DNA of 64,000 bases, taken from positions 62,001 through 126,000 of the forward strand of contig NC_030995.1 of the NCBI RefSeq assembly GCF_000149955.1, in the 5' to 3' direction. The translations under genes were made by a program, and so were the position numbers. Of the stretch, positions 33,580-44,724 are shown piece after piece. Source of the stretch: Fusarium oxysporum f. sp. lycopersici 4287 (Eukaryota > Ascomycota > Sordariomycetes > Hypocreales > Nectriaceae). How positions within the stretch are numbered: the stretch's first letter is position 1; each line of letters opens with the position of its first letter. The notes under the pieces are model-generated. The model was not told the DNA's origin. It worked only from the letters and a program-made list of their open reading frames with translations, and made no database searches.

Positions 33580-35944
33580 CTAGCCTAGACGTTCAGTCCG
33601 TTCAACACCTGGAAAGTGGTCTCTAAGATCTTTGCTCTGTACGGAGTTGGTCCATGGCCATATTACGCTCTCATCGTGGTGGCCGTATTCGTCAGTACTT
33701 ACTCGACCATTCTCGAAAAACTCCCCTTCGAAGCGCAACAACCCGACTCGCTTAGAGATGCCATTGCTACATTGCACAATCATCCCGCAATCGTAACTGA
33801 TGACAATACATCGGAGTGTCATGGGATTGAGGTTGATGGTGTCGGTGCCGAAAGCAAGGTCGGAACTAGTGGCCGCCCCGCCATGTGTAAGATCCAAAGA
33901 CCAAACCAGTCCTCTCTCAGGCGTCCCGATGTTCTTTTGAACAACGAAATGAGTCCATATGCCTTCGTGGGGGTAATCCTCCTTTGTGACCCAGTGCTGG
34001 CCTTTGCGTCTGGTGGGAAACGAGTCGCTCTTTTCCCAGGTTGTCGTGGGTCTGTAGGGCGTGCATTTTATGAAAGGCACATCGAAAACCTCGGTCGTGA
34101 TTCTCAAGATGTAGGTCAAACCCAAAGCCGCGTAGGATTGGCCTGAAGTGAGCGATCGGGCAAGCGCGTTGTTGAGTTGTACAAGTCCTCCAGTTGTTGT
34201 TTCCACAAACAGAGGCGCTGTGAAGCTCTTTTCCAGATGCTCGACGTTCTCCAAGAAGTTCCATCTCACTCCGACTTTCCAGCCAGACCATGACCATGTT
34301 GGAAAACCGTTCCTCTTGGCAAAACCAGTCTTTAGAATGTGGATTTCACTCCACGCTGGCTCCCATAGCATCGCCCAGAGAAGAGCACCCACGACATCAT
34401 CATGCTTCGATCTTGCAATACGGTAAATATTATGCTCATCCAGGCTCGAGAGTTCGCAACCAACCCATCGTAGTGGCAGACCCCAGCATTGTTCCACTGA
34501 TGGTTCCAGCTGGGCATAGAAGCCGAACACGCCCTCCATTGCCCTCAACACGTCGGAGTCGTATGTAAGTTCACGCTTGGAGTATGCCTCCAAGTTTGTC
34601 ATGAACCTCCAACTCCTTGGCAAATATATCCCTACATCTGAGTCTTCGTAGGTTATACGCTCAAAGATGGGGAAAACTACACGTTCGCAGTTTGCAAAAT
34701 CTTGTATCAATTCCTCAGCACAGGCCATGCATCCACATTGGTAGAAGACCTGGTCATCAGCAAAGATGACGCACCTGCGAGAGAACACTGCTTCCTGGTA
34801 TGTCCAACCCCTGGTCGACCATTTTGAGGCGCCCACGTGATTGCTAAACGGTATGGTCTTGTATTTCCATGTCGTTCCGTCCAGGGTGAACTTATTTGGA
34901 ATCGTCCGAGGACGCTGCCCGACACCGGGTAAACCATATGACGAACTATTTCCTGCGGCAGCTATTATGGTGACACTTGCTTGGTTATCTAATACTCTGT
35001 TAGCTCCTTGTCCAAATCTTATTTTCATGTCGTCTTCGAGAACGTACAGATAGTATTCATTTGACCTAACTGGCGGCTCATGTCTTCAGTGTTTGTTTGA
35101 TCAATACAGAGTTGATCAACCCATAAATATCGAAATCCGAGCTGAATTGCGACATGCATGGCGTCTCTGATCACGGCTTTAGACAGGACCTGTAGATGCC
35201 CTTCTGGGACATTAGATGAAGAACCCCATACATAGCTGAGTGCAACATATTCAACAAAATCTGTAATCTCCATCACAGTCTTGGTCTTGCAGTCCAGTAG
35301 CCTGAACTTTGCTATCCGCAGTGGATTTGCTGTAAGCATCTGACACGATTTACCATGAGTTCGGCAACAATGGGCAATCCACTTCCTGATCATGTGATAA
35401 TCAATATGACTGGGATCTATTTGTCGATACTGCCCAATTTCGCCTGCTTCTTTAAGCAGCTCATTATCGGTTATCTCTAAGATGTATTCGAATTGATCCT
35501 CGTGCAGTATACAAATTTGATCGATTCCATTGATATCGCAGCGGCTAAGCTTTATTGTTTCCGCGTCTTCGGACAAAACGGGTATGTCCCCATGCCGCCA
35601 TTGTGATGTGAGGAAACGGCACAAAGGGCATGTGGAAGTCTTAGAGATATGTAGCGACACTTCAGTGTCATATAGAGTGCCATTCGAACATAACTGGTTA
35701 AGATTGACGGATTGGCATGCTGTGCAGAGATCTTTACTTTGCCAGCCGGAGCCACCTGTACCAGGTGCAAATCGTCCATTGGGCTCTTGAACTAGTAACT
35801 GATCATCAGTAATCCTCTGAGATGCCCGGGGCTGCGGCAGTAGTAGTCGGTTGAACTTCCAAGCATATACTGACCTTGACTATTAGCTTGGCTCAATGTC
35901 GAATAGCAAAGCTCCATCTCCGCAGTCTCTTTGTTTCCGTCCAT
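33580..35944 (-). CDS. HET-domain (heterokaryon incompatibility) protein
   Basis: Three exons, 35944-35875, 35791-35048 and 34988-33580, with introns of 83 and 59 bp, sum to 2223 nt, 740 residues. The start at ATG 35944 (MDGNKETAEMELCYS) was chosen because the frame continues upstream of the GTG at 35660 through a Cys-rich N-terminal block (LCTACQSV, CPLCRFL). The HET domain shows its three blocks: YVALSYVWG, YLWVDQLCIDQ (with the next block joined by the second intron at QMNTIY), and STRGWTYQEAVFSRRCVIF. HET proteins trigger programmed cell death after fusion of unlike hyphae. The C-terminal 350 residues show no known domain. Intact. Confidence 0.88.
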
Positions 35945-36891
35945 ACCCCCTGCTCTTGGTGAGAGATACTGCCTTCCTTGGTATCGTCGTAGTAAGATCA
36001 CACCAAGCTGACGTGCTGCTGTGTGAGAAATGAGACGAGAGTCTGATAGGGTTAGACAGAAAACTAGCGCAACACCGAAACCATCTCAGGACTAGAGTTA
36101 AAGGTTCGGAGTGTGAACTTCGGCCGAAATTGTAGTCTTTGTGGGAGGAAAGAGTGAGGCTTTTGAAGAATACGGGTGCCGTCGCACAGTGTAGTCATCT
36201 TTGCGGGGTTCCAGCGCCTGCTATACCAAGGGGACCGCGCCAAAAGGGTTACTTTGATTGTTAAATAATGTGACATATTGCCCAATCAAGCATCGACGAG
36301 GGGTGGTACATGTGGCTGCTGCAAAGTTGTCTTTCAGGCACCCAGATGTTCCACAGAATTCGCAAGATAATGCCTAATATGGATTCTCAGCCGTGTATCC
36401 CTCAGTTGAATTCTTTCCGACCTATCCTCGCTGTAATTCTTTCCCCTTTAACTAACTAAAAATTGGTCACTATGTTATTCTTTATATCTCAGGTATGAGC
36501 ATCGTCTATTATTTATTCCTCGAAAAGAATAATTTCGGCCGGAGCTTAAGAAAATCGTAGATGCGCCTACGCAACAAGATAACATTTAAATTCAAAATAT
36601 TCAGGCGGATGATCCTGCAAACGACGATTTTATCGTGGTCTAGCAATATATGCAAACAGATTATTAGATTATACAGAGGTGATATATATTTCCAAGCTCC
36701 CTGTGCTAATTCAAGCTCTCGGCCACAAGTCTCAACTGCAAATAACACATCCGAATCAAGTCTGCAACGATGCAAGGACGGGTAGCACAGAGACTTCGTA
36801 TCCAACCTATCAAAATAGCTTCAACAAACTATTCAGCATGTCTGGTTTCTCGTACGCTGGTTATAAGAGTATATAAAGCCCGAGTAAAGTT
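35945..36891. other. HET gene promoter and AT-rich spacer
   Basis: About 950 bp without a supported gene. AT content rises from 36400 on, into the decayed region. Confidence 0.5.
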
Positions 36892-37611
36892 GTGGGCCTA
36901 AAGCTGGCAGCCAACATGCGAACTCTTCTGACGGCTTTAAAGACTTACCCCGGGCTCGTGTGGGGAATCACGACGGGGATTCTACAACACGACATTCCAT
37001 CAGACATCCCACCTCTTAGCTATAGGAATTTTCGTGAGTGGCCTCCTTTTGGCGGCAGGGCTGATCACAGGGCTATTTGCTCCAACGGAAGTATGCTCGC
37101 TGTTGCAGCAGAACGTAGATGAGTAAATATATGGGATCTCAAGGCCCATTCCGCTACCCCAAGAGACTTCGTTCTCGGCCCCTTTCAGCGTATAGGATAC
37201 ATAGATTTAACAACGGAGTCTAAAAGCTTATATATCAGCGACCTTTGAAGCACTGGCCAGCGACAGTGGTTTCACGAGCACTCCAGCCTCTCGGTTAATA
37301 AATTTAAAATACCTTCTGATGAAAAGACCGGCGTCGCATTCTCGCCGTTGGAGGCTCTTTTTGTAGATCAGGTAAAACCGACTTTGTTAGATTCGACCAG
37401 CCAGAAGACATCTGTCGGTGTTTATTTCGGCTGGACGACTGATAGGACTGGGATAATCATTTGGACTGGGCAAGCTATCTGTATTATTTTTGATGTTACG
37501 AGGTCGGATGAAGAGAAGCGCACATCAGTCGGAAACCGCGTTGTTATTACCCTGGATGATAGCGAGTTTGCGATTTTAGACTTTAATAACAGGCGTATAA
37601 ATGAGATTTAA
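36892..37611 (+). pseudogene. WD40-repeat relic (probable NLR C-terminus)
   Basis: One frame runs 240 codons with two in-frame TGA stops, at 37120-37122 and 37246-37248. Around the stops it reads like WD40 blades of fungal NLRs: NGSMLAVAAERR, stop, VNIWDLKAHSAT; later GVAFSPLEALFVD and GIIIWTGQAI. No NACHT part is present. The first TGA follows AGA and could derive from CGA by C-to-T change, as repeat-induced point mutation would produce. The preceding segment (36892-37060) shows only faint resemblance, so the left border is uncertain. Confidence 0.5.
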
Positions 37612-38272
37612 ACCACAATTTAGAGATTGGCATAACAAGACTACCTTCTAGTATATACGTCATTTTTAGCAATAAATTCAGAAACTTCGGTTCATAATAC
37701 AGAGACGGAGTAATACAGCTCTTCCGACCTTAGGTATAAACCTGTTATAATTATAAGTCTTTAATATTTAATAAAAAATATAAACTTAAAAGAGTTTAAT
37801 AATATTATTATTATAAATAATATATTTATCTTTTATATTAAAAGAAGATATTAAAAAAATAATTAATTCTAAATTTGGAATTTATTTAAATAGTTTTAAC
37901 TTAGCTTCTAAAAGAAGCTGTTAAAACTAATTACGATATTAATTCTGTTTAATTATCTATTGTTTCTATTATATTAATTTCTAGAATTATTAATAACAGA
38001 TGCTGTCTATGGGAATGTGTTTAAGGCGCAGCTTGAGACCTTTTCAGTATCATGGTTAATATTGATTCGAGGATATGACATTGTCTCTTGTGAATCATTC
38101 TTCCAAAGTCTCTTGCACTGAATTGAAGGCTCACTATCGTATTGCTAGTGGGAGAAGTAACAAGCTGCTCAAGCCCTCCTGGATCATTCTCCCATTGCTT
38201 TTCTTTGGCATGTCCTCTGATCAGACAAGTGCTACAGGTGTTCAGTGACCGAATCGTAACTCGCCCCTAATC
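37612..38272. other. AT island with hairpin, no gene
   Basis: From about 37740 to 37990 the sequence is almost pure A/T with scattered TTAAT blocks, unlike its neighbours. This composition fits a heavily mutated transposon remnant, but no element ends are recognised. Confidence 0.5.
37891..37929. repeat. Near-perfect hairpin in the AT island
   Basis: Left arm 37891-37909 (TAGTTTTAACTTAGCTTCT) pairs with right arm 37913-37929 around an AAA loop, with one small internal mismatch region. Confidence 0.7.
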
Positions 38273-38334
38273 ACTGTCTATGAGAACTAGTCACCGAGTA
38301 GTCACTGTCTATGAGAACGAGTCACTGAGTAGTC
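38273..38334. repeat. 31-bp tandem repeat, two full copies and a partial
   Basis: ACTGTCTATGAGAAC... repeats at 38273-38303 and 38304-38334 with two mismatches, followed by a degenerate third copy from 38335. It lies 200 bp upstream of the first small-gene copy and may sit in its promoter. Confidence 0.75.
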
Positions 38335-38527
38335 GCTATCTATGATCAGTGACCGAGCTGAATGAAACAGGTCTCTAGACCCAAGTATATAGGTGCACGT
38401 TTACCCTGCTACCCAAGAGCATCAATTTGAAACCTTGCAACACACAGATCGATCACCACAGCACTAAACTTCATCAATTTACCAAGTACAAATACCATTC
38501 AAGAATATAATCCAAAACATCCTCAAA

Positions 38528-38821
38528 ATGCCCAAGCCGTCAGAGACCAGTGTTTTCACCCGAACGGATAACACTGCCGGCAACCAGGAAAAGGTCGAGA
38601 AACTCGCCTCATAGTGGAAAGGAAAGGGGATCGAGATTACGGTCGGTCCCGAAAGGATTGCTTTCATCACACCCCCTGGACTTCAGAGCAGAGGTGAAGA
38701 TTCGGTGAAGAACCTTCGAGCGCAGATGGAAAAGGATGGCTTGTGGGAGGATTGGAAGGTCGAAGCTTTACTAGTCGTCAAGAATCTATCATGTTCAGAA
38801 GGACAGGTGTCAAGACACTAG
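38528..38821 (+). pseudogene. Small unknown gene family, copy 1, with in-frame TAG
   Basis: A 98-codon frame from ATG 38528 to TAG 38819, with one internal TAG at 38612-38614. Blocks shared with the other copies: a NTAGNQEKVEKL-like stretch before the stop, a strand region EITVGPERIAFITPPG, and the C-terminal SVKNLRAQMEKDGLWEDWKVE. No signal peptide or known domain. Confidence 0.5.
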
Positions 38822-39663
38822 ACCATTGGTAGACAGGAATTATCCTGGGTTAAGAATGCTTAAAGTACAGGTTCTTTGTGTGCTCAGGTAGTTAATTAAA
38901 TGCCATTATGCAAGCAATAAGTGCATTCCATCAGCCTTGTTACTAATCCCAGCAGAAGCACCCAGACATGTCTTTTCACATCATACTCATATGGCCATTT
39001 AGTATCCCGAATGCTCCTCTTATGCGGATCTGCTTTGGAAATTCCTGGTAAGTCTCTTCATCAGATGGTATAGCTTCGTTTCTGTTTATTTTATAGATCT
39101 CATTTGCTCGCTCGTAATCTCTTCTCTGTCCAGAGGCATGTATGTATCCCTGAAGGCTGTGAATTTCTTCCCTGTGCAAGTCCCCGAGAACTCCAACTGG
39201 ATATTTATATTCTAGGTAAACCATCAATAGCTATTATAGTTGCAGATTTTATTATCTACACGGTGCGTTAAGAAGTACTAATTTAGGACTCAATTGAAAT
39301 ATTGGAAGTATTTTTTCTTAACCATATTACGTAAACGGTTGTGGGTATTATTAGTTATAAGGCATTTATTTAGTTGTTCTATATAGTTTAAGCTCATCAT
39401 TTCGATTCTGCAAAAGCTTGGCGGTGGCAACCAGTTTGAGGGATGGCGTCACACTTGACTAAAGCGTTTCCTATTCACAGTAATAAGTTCATTCACCGTT
39501 AATCGCATCTATCAGTTTGTCATAGATCTCAGCAGTCCACCAGGGAAGACGTGAAAGGCTCGACATTTCCCTCCAAGTCATTCTCACCCTCGCCAAACTG
39601 ACATGTCCTCTGATCAGGGACATGTGCTGGTCTCTGTATCAGAGCTTTCTGTTCTGCCAGTGA
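38822..39663. other. Spacer in the small-gene array
   Basis: No supported gene. ATGTCCTCTGATCAG occurs at 38211 and again at 39604, upstream of copies 1 and 2 respectively, showing that flanking sequence was duplicated with the genes. Confidence 0.45.
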
Positions 39664-39873
39664 ATGTCGGTTCGTCATGCCATGAACCCGGAAGCGAAAC
39701 TACCAAAGCTCAAACAGCTTAGCCAAGATGACTGGGACTACGAACTACACGACGGGGGAGCCATCCTTCAATTGAAATACCGAATTCGATTTAATTCCTT
39801 TGGTTCCATGACAGACGTGGCGGATCTGGTGGTCAATAGTGGAGTTGGAGAGAGCTGGAAACAATCTCACTAA
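39664..39873 (+). CDS. Small unknown protein, possible short member of the same family
   Basis: A 69-residue frame. Its end (SMTDVADLVVNSGVGESWKQ) aligns weakly with the C-terminal block of copy 1 (SVKNLRAQMEKDGLWEDWK), and its upstream flank shares the ATGTCCTCTGATCAG block with copy 1. It lacks the N-terminal part of the family and may be a fragment. Function unknown. Confidence 0.35.
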   Translation: MSVRHAMNPEAKLPKLKQLSQDDWDYELHDGGAILQLKYRIRFNSFGSMTDVADLVVNSGVGESWKQSH

Positions 39874-40561
39874 GTGATGAAGCCGGAGGCTACGGGGATA
39901 AGAGAGGAGGCTAAGACGAAGGTGAATGCTTGCTCTGGGCCCGACTCATAACTTGGCCTCTTAATACCCAGTCTATACAAGATTTGGTAAATAAAGCCAC
40001 GGGGGTTCCATGACACTGTAACAGTTCTTTTTGTCCAAGACGTGAGGGGCCTTTCTTCACAATGATAGCCCAGGATATTTTTAACCTCGGAGTCACTTTA
40101 TTGCATATTTTAAACGTGAATTTCACAACAAGATTCTGAGCAAAAGGGATTATGCCCAAAGCATCCTCTTTTTGTGTGAAAGTGACCGACTGCGGAAAGC
40201 TCAACACAAGCGGTTCACATGGACTCACTGCTCTTGAAGCTGACAGACTTGGAATCAGTTCATTATCTGACTCTGATGACACTGGCCTTCACATGCTGAG
40301 TGAATCGCGGCAGGTCCGTGAGAATCACTGTGGGTTAAGTTCAATGATCAAGCTGAAGCTCTCGGCGCAGGTGACAGGGCTGGTATGTATAGTTACACTG
40401 GGCACTGGTCTTTCGGCAGGTTCATTCATCAAATAAACCCATTCTACCATGAAAACACAGAGCACTGAACTACCACAAAGCTGCAACCAAAAACTATACA
40501 CACCCATAACGCTACGATGAGAGGACTCAACACAAACAACGACAACTAGCTAGAACCCGAG

Positions 40562-40841
40562 ACCTGATTTCGCAAGGATCAACAATACATCAGGTAACAA
40601 GGAGAAGCTCGATAAGATTGAGAAGGAAGTTAAACCTCATGGAGCCAGTTTCTTTATTACAGATGATCAAATCACAATTACATTCTCCACTGCAGAAAAG
40701 AGACCAGGCAGACATAGGCTGCACACCATTAAGGACGGGATGGAAAAGGTCGGGTTAATGACAGATTGGAAGTTGGAGGAAAGTCGGATCCTAGCCCCTC
40801 TAATCGTTGCTCATCGTGGAGTGACGGATGTCCAGCAATAA
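40562..40841 (+). pseudogene. Small unknown gene family, copy 3, start lost
   Basis: Frame ending at TAA 40839 carries the family blocks (ARINNTSGNKEKLDKIEKEV, then FITDDQITITFST, then a MEKVGLMTDWKLEES end). Upstream, the same frame hits TAG before any ATG, and the ATG at 40514 is in another frame. It is decayed at its 5' end or lacks an unseen first exon. Confidence 0.45.
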
Positions 40842-41283
40842 GGAAAAAAGCCCCGGCTTTACTTCGACTACTCTCATAATTGACCTTTATCAACGAATAA
40901 GGGGTCACTTTTATCTAACTGTTCCTCGATAACGTGTGAAGTAACATGGCAAACCATTTTCATTGATCCGCAAAAGCGACGGAAAAGGCTCACATATGAC
41001 CACTGGCCACTGCTTATCAGAATAGCATGGTTTGAGTCATACGAGTGTGTGACTGTCAACGTGCTTGATTTCGTGTTGAATACAGCTCTTGCACGGGAAT
41101 CACTGCCAGTTACGGTAGTAACCATAGTGAAACTCTACACAAGAATCCGGCTCCAGGTATAAAAGGCACTGTTCTTCCGCTGTTCGCGATTCCAATCTTC
41201 AATCAACCAAATCTACGATTGCATCAGACCTCAATCAATCTCTGTACAGATACAAATAAGTCAACAAAAGTCCAAACTTTGCA

Positions 41284-41546
41284 ATGTCGAAGAATAAGGA
41301 GCCGAAGGAGGTTATAGTCACCAAGTTCACCAGAATCAGAACTACACCTGGTAATGAACAGAAATTTCAGGAGCTTGCCAGAGAATATGGAGGTCATGGT
41401 GCCTAGATCGTCATTACCGCTGTCACGATGAGTGTCGGACTCCCAGCGAGAGGAAGGTTTCGACTTGGGGCGAATACAAAATCAAGAGGTTTCTGAAGCA
41501 GATGAAAGATAGAGGCTTGATGGATGACTGGCATGTGGACGAGTGA
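41284..41546 (+). pseudogene. Small unknown gene family, copy 4, stop and frame break
   Basis: ATG 41284 opens a frame with the family N-terminus (FTRIRTTPGNEQKFQEL) that stops at TAG 41404-41406. The C-terminal family block (FLKQMKDRGLMDDWHVDE) is present downstream in another frame, ending at TGA 41544-41546. At least two lesions. Confidence 0.5.
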
Positions 41547-41677
41547 TGGACTCCACTGCGATTGATAATGGACAAATGATATTGAATGTACGTGGTCAGG
41601 GCGTTGAGTTAACAACCAAGAAGCTTCCGAACGAATAGAGTTGTTATAGATGGTAGAGGCCTAAACTCTCTTATGAA

Positions 41678-43834
41678 CTAGAAAACAATAGCTCCTCCCT
41701 CGACCCCAGATGCGCATGCAAGTACTCCATCCACTGTATAGAAAATAGCTGCTGTCTTGAGCTCGCCAAGCCATGGGTCATTGCTTGAGTTCACGCAAAA
41801 GCTTGTATTGTTGACCAATAATGCTCCAGCTATCTCAGCTGAACTCGCTACTTGGTTCAAAACTGCCTTGTCGGTGATTTGACGCAGGCCATAAACGATT
41901 GCATGGATCTTGTATCGACTTGATTTATCTTTCCTGAAGTTCACGGCAACCTCTGATCCGTGGCTATTGTCTGCAGTAGGTGTGTGAACCTGCTCAGTAC
42001 CAGTATCACAGGTAAAGGTGCGCCAAGAGTCAGGGTCGTCACCAAATCGGTACAGAATACTAAGTGCCTTTGGTTTACCTTTCAGCGTGCCTGGAGGAAA
42101 GATGAGGTCTTTGGTAGAGATGACGATCTTGGTACCGTAGTTGAGCTGCATCTTGGCCAGATCCGTGACAGTTTGTCCGCCGTAAGAAGCTGCGAGGATG
42201 ACTGCTTGACCTCTGCGCGTAGGGGTGTTGGTGTCGGTGGCTTCCTCAATGATGCCGTGCTTCGCGAACGAGCGTGCGACTTCAAGCACCTATAATCCAT
42301 CCTAGTCAGCCTGAGGTTGTGGCATTCGATGTTTCTGCAATCCTTTACTCACGTTGTTCCACGATGTCACGGCCATGCTGATGTAAAGGTTGCTCATGGA
42401 AGACCCGTGCGCTTCGGTCTTTACATTCCCGTCAATACTCTCGAGCTTTTTTCGGAGGGTGGAACATGACATATTCATCATTACCATGCCATCTAACACC
42501 AAGTTAGCCAAGTCATATTCCAGGAGCTAATTGAAAAAACCAACCGAAGATATTGTCTAAGGACTTTTTTGCCTCGTCAAGGTGATTCATGACACCATCG
42601 ATATTCTCGATCAGTCCTCTGGCGGTATCTTTATGAAAGAGGTCAGCTCTGGTCGATGTCATCAGACCAATAACTCACCGATTGACTTCAGAAGATGAGC
42701 TCTCTCTTGATCGCCCTGGGCTACCATTATCTTATACTTGTCATATTTGGCTACGTAGTTTCGCAGAGTTTCCTTCATATCTTCAGAAGCCCAGGGAAGA
42801 AGAAGGCCTCCCACGCCAGGGAAATCCCCTGCAGGTTGACTGTCAGTAGGAGCTCTACAATTAGAAGGAAATGACGGAAAGCATACATAGCCACTTGTAG
42901 CTGTTCAGATACTCCTGGCTCATTACTGTCTGTTGTTGGTTCTTGATCAAATTCCGGATACATTCGCGCGTCTCCTCCATATGCTTTGTCATGGGGCTGT
43001 CGAGGTGTTTTTCACTAAATTTCTCATCAAGTATAGGTTTCAGGATTTTCAGCGCTGCTGCGTCGCTTTCCGTCTGTGATTTGAACTAAAGCCGAATTGT
43101 TAGTCAAGAGCCTGATGGCAATACTTTGCCGGAAGGACATTCGACATGTACGCACCAAGCTTATCTCCTCGGTAATCTTGATTAGTTTCTGATTAGTTTC
43201 TTTAGCTTCTTCTTGCAAAGCTGTAAGAATCTCTTTCGCGTTCATCTTTGCTTCCATTGCTTCATCGCTTCGAGTAGGTATCTTCCTATCACAGATTATA
43301 TCCATCTGCTTTTCAGCTCCTCGAGAAATACAGTTGCGTTCCCAGCATAGTCAGCAACGGCATGAGCTTTATTTGAAAATCGGGCTGTTAGCTATAATCC
43401 AAAGGTTCTTAGTGGTGTGAGTACTTATCAAGACCGATCATAGGATTGATTCCATCTTTAAGGAAGGTCTCTCAGTGCTCATGGATGGGGATAAGGCTCT
43501 TGTATAGTTGCTGGTCGTCATGTCAGCATTTCCAATACGGTTGCCATAAGTGAATGTCACTGACATCATATTCCGACTGAGTTTGGATCCAAAGGTCGAG
43601 GCCTTTGAACGGATAAGTCGCCTTGAATAGTTCGTCTGTCTTGGGTATCTTTAAAGCAGACTTGACATAGGACTGAAGCCCTACAAACGTCACATCATTG
43701 AGGACGAAAGCCGGGGCAGGCTTCTGTTCAGTAGTGGCCTTAAAGGCGACAGGGGCCGCTCTGATGAATGTTTTAGTTCCGTTGGCGAAACCTTCAGAGA
43801 TTTGATTCGGATTGATCGCGACTACGGCAGTCAT
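41678..43834 (-). pseudogene. Helical protein with C-terminal paired beta repeats, broken; possible helical pore-former relative
   Basis: Multi-exon gene. First segment 43834 to about 43425, then 43366-43156, 43085-42887, 42828-42679, 42628-42545, 42492-42353 and 42289-41678; the last five exons join in frame. The first segment has two in-frame TGA codons, and the second is one base short near 43310, so it cannot give a full product as assembled. The middle is long amphipathic helix (AMEAKMNAKEILTALQEEA, then MKETLRNYVAKYDKYK). The last 200 residues hold two related repeats (VILAASYGGQTVTDL and KIHAIVYGLRQITDK) resembling DUF3395-type modules. The helical body recalls ClyA/HBL-like pore-formers, but this is a resemblance in layout only. 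Confidence 0.5.
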
Positions 43835-44724
43835 GGTGAAAGATTTGGTACAACAAGGAGAACAAGGTAAGAGGTGCGCAGTCGATATGAGGATGAGAAG
43901 GCTCAATTGAGAGAAGAATGTATTGCCTGGTAGCTTACTGGAGATCATAAACTTCCTGCCAAACACCTATAAATACTTCGTGGCAACAGCGGGTATTTAG
44001 GGACCATGGGGAGGTCTGTTTATGTGAGGATGGTAAGCAATACCAGAGGTTTAGCAAGTGGCGAGCTGAAGAGCAACGTTCATCACCACTTCTTCAAGGG
44101 TACGTGTTCAGTTCGGCGTCACCGGAACTTCAAGTATTGAATTCTTATGGTCGAGACTCCTGCTTCTCGCTCACTTGGGAAAGTATTCGTGGACCTTGAG
44201 GCACCCTGAACGTCGCCAAGATCACAAGTGTCGAGCTGAACCAGAGCACAGCCCCGCCTGTTCAGAAGAAACGGCTTAGCGCAGTGCGACTGGTTGATAG
44301 CTGTTCTAAACGAGGCTAGGGGAGGCAAGAAAACTTAGGACCTCTATCCTGGATGACAGAAAGACTTAGGTAAATTTAGTGTAAGTTTAGTGGACCTTAG
44401 ACAAGTTATTTTTGATACCTTGCTTCAAGGTATGAAGTTTTCTTGCGCACTGAGGCAAGGCAATAGTCCTTTTCCCGTTTTGAATGGCAATCTAGCTATG
44501 GTACGTGGTCAGCGCGGAGATAAATTCACCATCAGAAGAAGCCGATGATATGAAAAGCTATCAAGGTCTCAAACACTATAATAATCCGGCAGCGACAGCT
44601 TGGAGGAACTCCATCTAATAGATCCCCATCGCCTCAATTCATTGCAGTGATCTTATTTGGTCCTCTTCTGATATCTATCTTTATTTCTCCTTTCGCTCTG
44701 AACTACGTCAACAGTTGAATCAAC
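43835..44724. other. Divergent spacer between the two helical-protein genes
   Basis: About 890 bp between the starts of the minus-strand broken gene and the plus-strand gene. No supported gene; it must hold both promoters. Confidence 0.5.

Noticed and set aside
35660..35660. GTG at 35660 as start of the HET gene
   Set aside because: The frame continues upstream through a Cys-rich block and joins a small exon with ATG at 35944.
38273..38334. CRISPR-like repeat
   Set aside because: Units are directly adjacent without spacers, and the genome is fungal.
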